Below are positions 39,088 through 44,303 of a DNA stretch of 44,303 bases, piece after piece; position 1 is the stretch's first letter, and each line of letters begins with the position of its first letter. Source of the DNA: a virus. Below the pieces are notes generated by a model, which saw nothing but the letters and a program-made list of their open reading frames with translations, ran no database searches and was not told where the DNA came from. The position numbers and the translations under genes were made by a program. Where the stretch lies: positions 1 to 44,303 of IMG/VR virus record IMGVR_UViG_3300033141_002942. One strand, written 5' to 3'.

Positions 39088-39540
39088 ATGAGTACTGAAA
39101 ATCAGGTACACTTGAGAGGTCAGTTTGAAAGGGATGAGATTCGTGCAGCCGCTGCAATTACTCCCGGACATCTTATTGAAAAGGTTGCAGCGGGAACTTG
39201 TCAGAAGCATTCCACAGAGGGCGGAGTAGCCATGCGGATGTTTGCGGAAATTGATGCGCTTCAGGGGAATACTCTGGATGATGATTATGCTGCTGCTGCT
39301 TTAGTGGCGGTAAATCTTGAGCATATTGGAAATGATTGCCAGGCATTTTTAAAAGCCGGTGAAAATGTCACCATAGGCGAAAAGCTTATCAGCGCAGGGG
39401 ATGGAACTCTTATTGCAGCTGGTTCGGTTTCTTCTGGCACGACTGTTGCAGATAATGTTGCCACAGCCCAGGAAGCAAAAGACCTGAGTGGTTCAGGCGC
39501 GGTTGATACTCTTATTAAAGTAAGAATTCTTCCGTCGTAA
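39088..39540 (+). CDS. Probable head decoration protein
   Basis: Ala-, Gly- and Thr-rich beta-type protein of 150 aa just before the capsid gene. It has RDEIRAAAAITPGHLIEKVA, FLKAGENVTIGEKLISAGDG and ending IKVRILPS. The layout and position match capsid-stabilising decoration proteins. Strong AAAGGAGATATGTA precedes the ATG. GC content is higher than in the early region, as for other abundant virion proteins here. Confidence 0.65.
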   Translation: MSTENQVHLRGQFERDEIRAAAAITPGHLIEKVAAGTCQKHSTEGGVAMRMFAEIDALQGNTLDDDYAAAALVAVNLEHIGNDCQAFLKAGENVTIGEKLISAGDGTLIAAGSVSSGTTVADNVATAQEAKDLSGSGAVDTLIKVRILPS

Positions 39541-39602
39541 TATTTCCCTGTTTTAAATGAGAAATAAGATATGATAAAAAGAACTTTTTCAAGGAGAAGA
39601 AA

Positions 39603-40670
39603 ATGGACGTTATAATGAATGGGCAGGCACAGGGGGATATTGCTACAAAACTCCTGGCCAATAACATGGACCCGGGTATCCTGCGTCCCTTTGTAGGGAA
39701 CGATGGTAGATCATATGCTACTATTATGGAAAATGGGAAACCCACTGTCAAGCTGCTTAATAATGCAACAGCCACTCTGCGTAAAGATGCATGGCAGATA
39801 CTTGATGCTGCAGTTGTGAAAGCAGCAAAACCCAGACTCAAGGCTGTTGCTGACCTTCGTGGAGCTGGTCTTACTTATAATATTCCAAATGGAATGAGTA
39901 AGACTGTTGTTCAGACAGAAACTCAGAGTGACATCAGTGATGCGGTAATCTCAATGTCTGGAATCAGGCAAAGTGACACTGACCGGCCGGTATATGAAAT
40001 TACCAATTTACCCCTGCCTATCATCCATAAAGATTTTCAGTTTCCGACCAGGCAGGTAATGGTAAGTCGTAATAGCGGAAGTCCTCTTGATACCTCCACA
40101 GCAGAATTGGCTGCACGGAGAGTTGCCGAACAGGCCGAACAGTTGCTTCTGGGAACTTCGGGCTCTTATGCCTATGGTGGTGGGACTATCTACGGATATA
40201 CCAACTTTCCAAGTCGCTTGACTAAAACTATGACCGCTCCTACTGCGGGTGGATGGACAGCAGCAACGACTGTTAATGAAGTTTTGGAAATGCGTCTCCA
40301 GGCACAGCAGGCTTTTCATTATGGTCCTTATATGATCTATTGCTCAACGGCATGGGATGTATATCTGGATGATGATTATTCTGCTAATAAGGGTGATAAT
40401 ACCCTGCGTGATCGTTTAAAAGCGATTAACGAAATCAGTGATGTTCGCACCCTTGATTATCTTGATACGGCCGGCACTTCTTACGTTATGCTGCTCGTCC
40501 AGATGACAAGTGATGTAGTTCGAGAAGTTGTGGGAATGGATATCAATACTGTCCAGTGGGAAACCCAGGGCGGAATGATGCTGAATTTCAAAGTAATGGC
40601 TATTCTTGTTCCTCAGTTGAGGGCCGACCAGAATAGTAATACGGGCATAGTTCACGGAACTACTGCTTAA
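39603..40670 (+). CDS. Major capsid protein (HK97 fold, encapsulin-like type)
   Basis: 355 aa. The elements LPLPIIHKDFQFPTRQ (E-loop region), STAELAARRVAEQAEQLLLG (spine helix) and TIYGYTNFP are typical of encapsulin-type capsid proteins. GPYMIYCSTAWDVYLDDDYS and MLLVQMTSDVVREVVGMDI follow. It builds the icosahedral shell after proteolysis of the scaffold. AAGGAGAAGAAA precedes the ATG. A GC-rich hairpin follows the stop. Confidence 0.85.
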   Translation: MDVIMNGQAQGDIATKLLANNMDPGILRPFVGNDGRSYATIMENGKPTVKLLNNATATLRKDAWQILDAAVVKAAKPRLKAVADLRGAGLTYNIPNGMSKTVVQTETQSDISDAVISMSGIRQSDTDRPVYEITNLPLPIIHKDFQFPTRQVMVSRNSGSPLDTSTAELAARRVAEQAEQLLLGTSGSYAYGGGTIYGYTNFPSRLTKTMTAPTAGGWTAATTVNEVLEMRLQAQQAFHYGPYMIYCSTAWDVYLDDDYSANKGDNTLRDRLKAINEISDVRTLDYLDTAGTSYVMLLVQMTSDVVREVVGMDINTVQWETQGGMMLNFKVMAILVPQLRADQNSNTGIVHGTTA

Positions 40671-40686
40671 GTGAGAGCAATCTAAG

Positions 40687-40716
40687 CCGGGGGTTGGGTT
40701 TTTAATCCTCCCCCGG
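40687..40716 (+). terminator. GC-rich hairpin after the major capsid gene
   Basis: CCGGGGG (40,687-40,693) pairs with CCCCCGG (40,710-40,716). The following bases are TAAAAGATTTTG, a poor T run. It is probably a partial terminator or mRNA stabiliser that keeps capsid mRNA high relative to downstream genes. Confidence 0.6.
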
Positions 40717-40775
40717 TAAAAGATTTTGATGGCTGAATAATTTTATTTTTAAATCTCTTGGGAAGGAGAAAAGAA

Positions 40776-41195
40776 ATGAAGCGTTTTAAACTGTTACCCA
40801 AAGTTGGTAATCACACACAGCGTGACAAAGCAGGTGAACTGGTCACTATTACTGCAGAAGGTGGGGAAATAATTGAAACAGAAGATGATCTGTGCAAAAT
40901 GTTTCCTGGCAAATTTGAAGAAGTAAAAATTCCAGAATCACAAGCGAAGAAAGAAAAAACTGAAGATACTAAAAGTAAACCCAAAAAGAAGATTGTAAAA
41001 AAGAAGAAAAAACCTTTGGGAAGAGATGTCACTGAAAAATTTGAAGTAGCCGAAGAAGAAGATTTCAAAGTGTTTTATGCTACTGGCCGGGGTTATTTTG
41101 TAGCTGAAGCTGAAGATCCTACCACATCATTAAATGAAAAAGGACTTAAAAAAGCTTCTGTTGAAAAGTACATCAAAAAGTATCTGAAGGAATAG
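40776..41195 (+). CDS. Hypothetical virion-module protein (139 aa)
   Basis: GGAAGGAGAAAAGAA precedes the ATG at 40,776. Residues 1-50 are a small domain; about 55-95 are Lys-rich; the C-terminal part (EEDFKVFYATGRGYFVAEAE onward) is a separate folded domain ending in a Lys-rich helix. Function unknown; the location suggests a head or connector accessory. Confidence 0.5.
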   Translation: MKRFKLLPKVGNHTQRDKAGELVTITAEGGEIIETEDDLCKMFPGKFEEVKIPESQAKKEKTEDTKSKPKKKIVKKKKKPLGRDVTEKFEVAEEEDFKVFYATGRGYFVAEAEDPTTSLNEKGLKKASVEKYIKKYLKE

Positions 41196-41197
41196 TA

Positions 41198-41839
41198 GTG
41201 AATCAGAACTGGCAACCTAAAGAGATGTGGAAAGAGGAGCCCTGCTATATAATAGGGGGTGGAAATTCTCTAGAAGGTTTTGATTGGGATGCTCTTAAGG
41301 AAAAAAATGTCATAGGCTGTAATGTAGCTTTTTATATTGGCGTTGACATTGTTCCTATTATTGTTTTTGGTGATGGTCTTTTTCTTAAACAACATAGAAC
41401 GGGTTTAGATAAATATGCTAAGCAAGGTGGTTGGGCAATTACCAATTCCAGTCTTGTTACTAGTATGAATCCACCTGATTACCTCAAACATATGAAAAAA
41501 GAAAATAGAGGTCTTATCAAAGATGGTTTAGGATGGAATTCCAATACAGGTGCCAGTGCAATAAATCTTGCTTTACTATTTGGATGTAATCCTATTTATT
41601 TATTAGGGTATGATATGCGGTTATCTGATAATGGGAAGAAAAATTATCATAACTTTTATAATGATTCCCCTAAAGTCAAATCATATGATCGCTTTCTTCG
41701 CGGGCTGACCCAGGTGGCCAGGGATTTGAAACTGCTTTTCCCTGGTCGCCAGGTCATTAACCTGGAAGACAATACAAGTTCCTTGGAAGTGTTTCCAAAG
41801 GAGAGTTTAAAGAATCATTTTTCTAAAGAGAGAGTGTAA
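41198..41839 (+). CDS. Rossmann-like protein, DUF115/MptE or glycosyltransferase-like
   Basis: GTG start at 41,198 after GAAGGAATAGTA. The segments CYIIGGGNSLEGFDWDALKE, VIGCNVAFYIG, NSNTGASAINLALLFGCNPI and YLLGYDMRLSD follow the layout of DUF115-type Rossmann proteins and of some sialyltransferase-like enzymes. A nucleotide or sugar-phosphate substrate is likely. It may modify a virion or cell-surface glycan, perhaps with the epimerase-like gene at the left edge. That link is inference. Confidence 0.6.
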   Translation: MNQNWQPKEMWKEEPCYIIGGGNSLEGFDWDALKEKNVIGCNVAFYIGVDIVPIIVFGDGLFLKQHRTGLDKYAKQGGWAITNSSLVTSMNPPDYLKHMKKENRGLIKDGLGWNSNTGASAINLALLFGCNPIYLLGYDMRLSDNGKKNYHNFYNDSPKVKSYDRFLRGLTQVARDLKLLFPGRQVINLEDNTSSLEVFPKESLKNHFSKERV

Positions 41840-42369
41840 TGAAAAGAAATTATTTATTTGTTGCTTTGATTTGTTTTTTCCTTATGGGGTTTGTAGTCGC
41901 AGCTATTACAGCTGATCCTACGGCCGTTTCCCCGGATTCTATAGATAATGAGGCTATTGAAGAAGAAAAGCTCGTTACAGAGCCTGTCACAGCGGTTGTC
42001 GAAGAAGATAAAGGTAGTTCTTTTGGTAAAAATCTCTGGTTATTCCTAAATAGCCCTATTGGATTATCTGTTATAGCTTTTATCCTAACATTGATAGGTG
42101 GAAAAATATTTACAGCTAAACCAAAATGGAAGTCTCTTGTTCTTAAATACGGCCCACAACTAATGCAAGCTGTAAAATTAGCTGAAAAGAAAATTACAAC
42201 TGATAGTGGGGGTTTATCTCGATTAGATGATGCCCTTGAATATATTATAAAGTTGGAACCGAAGTTAGCTAAAGTTGATAGTGAAGATATTAAGAAAGCT
42301 TTAACAACTGTTCATGCTAAAGCTGAAGCAAGTGGAAATATAAAGGTACATCATGAAGTGGCTGATTGA
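41839..42369 (+). CDS. Membrane protein, LLH-type holin-like
   Basis: An N-terminal signal-like segment (YLFVALICFFLMGFVVAAIT) is followed by an acidic stretch, then a second hydrophobic segment (PIGLSVIAFILTLIGGKIF). A C-terminal helical domain (KYGPQLMQAVKLAEKKITTD) resembles the end of phage LLH-family holins. A lysis or membrane-anchoring role is possible but the location among head genes is unusual. The ATG overlaps the previous stop. Confidence 0.5.
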   Translation: MKRNYLFVALICFFLMGFVVAAITADPTAVSPDSIDNEAIEEEKLVTEPVTAVVEEDKGSSFGKNLWLFLNSPIGLSVIAFILTLIGGKIFTAKPKWKSLVLKYGPQLMQAVKLAEKKITTDSGGLSRLDDALEYIIKLEPKLAKVDSEDIKKALTTVHAKAEASGNIKVHHEVAD

Positions 42370-42508
42370 TTTAATTGTGGGATTGTTCAAATCCATATTT
42401 CAAGTGAATATGGAAAACCCGATTAAAGAAAGTGAGGAAATGTATGATTATGCAGAAACGTCATTTGAACATCCTGATGATGTTTTTTCTGATTCTGATT
42501 GGCATTAA
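42353..42508 (+). CDS. Small membrane-associated protein overlapping both neighbours (51 aa)
   Basis: ATG at 42,353 after AAAGGTACATC. It opens with an amphipathic or hydrophobic helix (MKWLIDLIVGLFKSIFQVNM), then an acidic tail ending SDSDWH. It overlaps the holin-like gene by 17 nt and the lipoprotein gene by 65 nt in another frame. The function is unknown; the nested arrangement recalls small lysis genes. Confidence 0.45.
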   Translation: MKWLIDLIVGLFKSIFQVNMENPIKESEEMYDYAETSFEHPDDVFSDSDWH

Positions 42509-42749
42509 CTCAGGCTGCTTTCTTCAACCACGTGTTGAAATTAAAAGGGAGCTTCATATATTAGGTACGGATGCTCCTGCTGTGCGTTTAGGAAAATCGG
42601 TAAAGGGAGAAATATGGGCTTGGAATTTTGATAAGAAAAAATGGGAGCTTAAAGGTGAACAAATGATTCCAGCAGGAACTTATTTGAAATTTAAAAAGCC
42701 TAAAGATAAAATTGAAGATGTTTTGAAGGAAGAGAATATAGATGGCTAG
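42444..42749 (+). CDS. Putative lipoprotein (101 aa)
   Basis: ATG at 42,444 with GAGG 6 nt upstream; a GTG at 42,432 is the alternative. The N-terminus has a charged start, a hydrophobic stretch and a lipobox (LIGINSGC), so it is probably lipid-anchored. The rest is small and basic. It overlaps the 51-aa gene and the next gene (8 nt). Possible outer spanin or superinfection-exclusion lipoprotein; neither is proven. Confidence 0.55.
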   Translation: MIMQKRHLNILMMFFLILIGINSGCFLQPRVEIKRELHILGTDAPAVRLGKSVKGEIWAWNFDKKKWELKGEQMIPAGTYLKFKKPKDKIEDVLKEENIDG

Positions 42750-43140
42750 AGTAACTGAAGATGAAGTCAAAGTTGTAGTTGATTGGGATGGTTCTACTGA
42801 TCTCACTGCTTTTATAGCTGCTGCTAATATTCTTGTTACTGCAGTTTGTACTGATTCTGGTTATACTGATACTGAATTAAAAGAAATTGAAAGATGGTTG
42901 TCTGGTCATTTTTATGTAATGAAAGATCAGACACCATCTGAAATGAAAGCAGGTAATGCAAGTGATAAATATCAATATGATATTGGAAAAATGCTTTATC
43001 ATAGTAAGCAGGGACAGGTGGCTATGTCTATAGACTATGATGGTAATTTGGCAGAACTTAGTCATAAAATGGAAGAAGGCCAAATTGATATTACCGTTGA
43101 GTGGATGGGTGAAGATTATGAAACTGAGTATAGCAATTAA
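42742..43140 (+). CDS. Head-tail connector (head-completion) protein-like
   Basis: 132 aa: TEDEVKVVVDWDGSTDLTAF, IAAANILVTAV, LKEIERWLSGHFYVMKDQTP, SEMKAGNASDKYQY and GQVAMSIDYDGNLAEL. This resembles gp6-like adaptor proteins that attach to the portal after packaging. It is in the expected place after the capsid genes. Confidence 0.7.
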   Translation: MARVTEDEVKVVVDWDGSTDLTAFIAAANILVTAVCTDSGYTDTELKEIERWLSGHFYVMKDQTPSEMKAGNASDKYQYDIGKMLYHSKQGQVAMSIDYDGNLAELSHKMEEGQIDITVEWMGEDYETEYSN

Positions 43141-43158
43141 ATAAAGAGAGGGCACCTA

Positions 43159-43422
43159 ATGTCTAACGGATTAAAAGGACTTATAGAAAAATATGCCGAA
43201 AATGCGGACAATGGTTCATTTGAAAGTTTGATGTGCCAGTTTGCTTTAGATATGATAGATTTAAAAAAAGAAGTAAAAGAATTAAAGAAAGCCAAAACGA
43301 ATTTTTTTATTAGAATGGGAGTTATTAAAGCTTCTGCTTTTCTTTTTGGTATTTTCTTATTTAACTCAATTATAATAACGGGTGTTTGTATTGGTATTTT
43401 AAAAACATTCGGAAAACTTTAA
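43159..43422 (+). CDS. Coiled-coil membrane protein (87 aa)
   Basis: A short N-terminal domain, a Lys/Glu coiled coil (LKKEVKELKKAKTNF) and a C-terminal membrane segment (ASAFLFGIFLFNSIIITGVC). Layout resembles small XhlA-like membrane proteins, but with no clear signature. Function unknown. Confidence 0.5.
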   Translation: MSNGLKGLIEKYAENADNGSFESLMCQFALDMIDLKKEVKELKKAKTNFFIRMGVIKASAFLFGIFLFNSIIITGVCIGILKTFGKL

Positions 43423-43445
43423 TATATAAATTAAGGAGATAAAGT

Positions 43446-44303
43446 ATGGCAGGTGATGATAGACAAATTGAAGTTGCATTATTTGATATAGATAATCCAG
43501 AAGCCCTTGCTGATTTGCTTGCAGGAAGAGCTAAGAATCTGGGTATTTGTATTATGGGTTCTGATGGGACTAAGATTTATCCTATTAAAACTAATAATGA
43601 AGGTGAATTGATTATAAATCTTGAAGCCAGTTCTATTACAATTGGTGATGTAAGAATAAAAGATGCTGTAGGTTCTTTTTATGCTGATGTAAATGATGCT
43701 AATACTGCCCGGACTACTGGAACAAAAGTAATTGCTGTCCAGTCTTTAGATGAGGCTGGTAATGTATTGAAAACTTCTTTATTAGCAACAGCTGCAAAGC
43801 AACCTGCTTTGGGTACGGGCTCAATGGTAGGTTCTTCTCCTTTTACTTTAGCTATTGATGATACTCAGTTTGGAGCAATAGGTTCAGCAGCAGCAATAGC
43901 CGGAAATATTCATGCCCAATTGAGAGCGATAGGAATTGCTCTTGAAATTATGGATGATTGGGATGAATCAGACAGAGCTAAAGTAAATATTATTGCCGGG
44001 CAGGTTGGAGTTGCCGGTGGTGCTGGTGCAATATCTGCTTTGACTCTAAGAACTATAATGGCAAATGATGATCCGGCTTCAGTAGCAATACAATTGATTT
44101 CAGAAACTATAGGAACAGAAGCAGCCACAGCAGCACTTAAATCATTATTGATGGGTGGGAAGCATGAAGTAACTTTAACTGAACTAGCTGATGGTCAGCA
44201 AGGTGATATTGCTGTTGGTCCTTTTCGTAGAATAATCACATCAAATAATGATGCTTCCCAAAATGTTAATCAGGTTCAGGATGCCACAACAGTATCCGGG
44301 GTT
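43446..44303 (+). CDS. Virion protein, 5' part (partial at the right edge)
   Basis: AATTAAGGAGATAAAGT precedes the ATG; the frame is open for 286 codons to the window end. Gly/Ala/Thr-rich with LRAIGIALEIMDDWDESDRA, IIAGQVGVAGGAGA and IGDVRIKDAVGSFYADV segments, which recur in phage structural proteins of the connector/tail region. The C-terminus is missing, so the identity (tail, neck or fibre-associated) stays open. Confidence 0.6.
   Translation, partial: MAGDDRQIEVALFDIDNPEALADLLAGRAKNLGICIMGSDGTKIYPIKTNNEGELIINLEASSITIGDVRIKDAVGSFYADVNDANTARTTGTKVIAVQSLDEAGNVLKTSLLATAAKQPALGTGSMVGSSPFTLAIDDTQFGAIGSAAAIAGNIHAQLRAIGIALEIMDDWDESDRAKVNIIAGQVGVAGGAGAISALTLRTIMANDDPASVAIQLISETIGTEAATAALKSLLMGGKHEVTLTELADGQQGDIAVGPFRRIITSNNDASQNVNQVQDATTVSGV

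Noticed and set aside
1-44303. tRNA genes and integration functions
   Set aside because: No cloverleaf with a GTTCGAATCC-like arm was found by eye and no integrase-like protein is present. A computed tRNA scan would be decisive.

Overview
The window is part of the genome of a large, AT-rich tailed double-stranded DNA phage (Caudoviricetes). The evidence is a complete phage replication set, a terminase-portal-capsid block in standard order, dense packing with ATGA-type overlaps, many small ORFs, and no ribosomal or core metabolic genes. Shine-Dalgarno sites (AAAGGA, GGAG) and TTGATA-17-TATAAT promoters point to a bacterial host, which I cannot name. No integrase, tRNA or CRISPR array is visible.

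Layout. (1) 1-208: the end of a rightward NDP-sugar epimerase-like gene and a branched terminator shared with the converging leftward genes. (2) 207-3,544, leftward: small genes from their own sigma70-like promoter, including the C-terminal half of a Rad50-like ATPase. (3) 3,576-27,825, leftward: the replication and recombination region. In transcription order it holds a sigma-like factor, SNF2 helicase, ribbon-helix-helix (RHH) regulator, primase, initiator-like protein, DnaB-like helicase, a Lys/Glu-rich protein, queC, queD, queE, a phosphoribosyltransferase-folE fusion, a DpdA-like transglycosylase, sliding clamp, UDG-exonuclease, HAD protein, family A polymerase, clamp loader, a UvsY-like candidate, a gp32-like SSB, RecA-like recombinase, 5'-3' exonuclease, RuvC-like resolvase, Rad50 N-half, Mre11-like nuclease and a Toprim protein. 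(4) 27,900-31,430, rightward: about 13 small genes, many Cys-rich, including Lar-like and DUF3820-like proteins, probably host takeover or counter-defence. (5) 31,431-31,723: no gene; a structured RNA, a terminator, an AT inverted repeat and a late-type promoter. (6) 31,724-44,303, rightward: small and large terminase, portal, minor head protein, protease-scaffold, decoration protein, major capsid protein, a membrane/lipoprotein group and head-tail connector genes.

How it works together. FolE, QueD, QueE and QueC make 7-cyano-7-deazaguanine (preQ0) from GTP, and the DpdA-like enzyme would insert it into phage DNA, a known anti-restriction strategy. Neither QueF nor a glutamine-amidotransferase QueC fusion is present here, so preQ0 itself is the simplest predicted modification. 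The DpdA-like protein lacks the usual N-terminal strand-helix piece. Two paralogous small ORFs that look like that piece follow it through ATGA overlaps. The same gene-splitting theme appears in the Rad50-like ATPase (split at the zinc hook) and in the family A polymerase (UDG-exonuclease and polymerase on separate proteins).

Regulation. Three promoter-like families recur: early leftward sigma70-like sites with a shared box (3,516 and 27,797); a GAAAAGATAATAATATA motif at 2,271, 12,243, 21,856 and 27,900; and late rightward TTGATT/AAGTAATAATATA sites at 31,688 and 37,387. The sigma-like protein is the first gene of the early operon. Several intergenic regions hold long-stem RNA elements whose G-U pairs fit only the transcribed strand.
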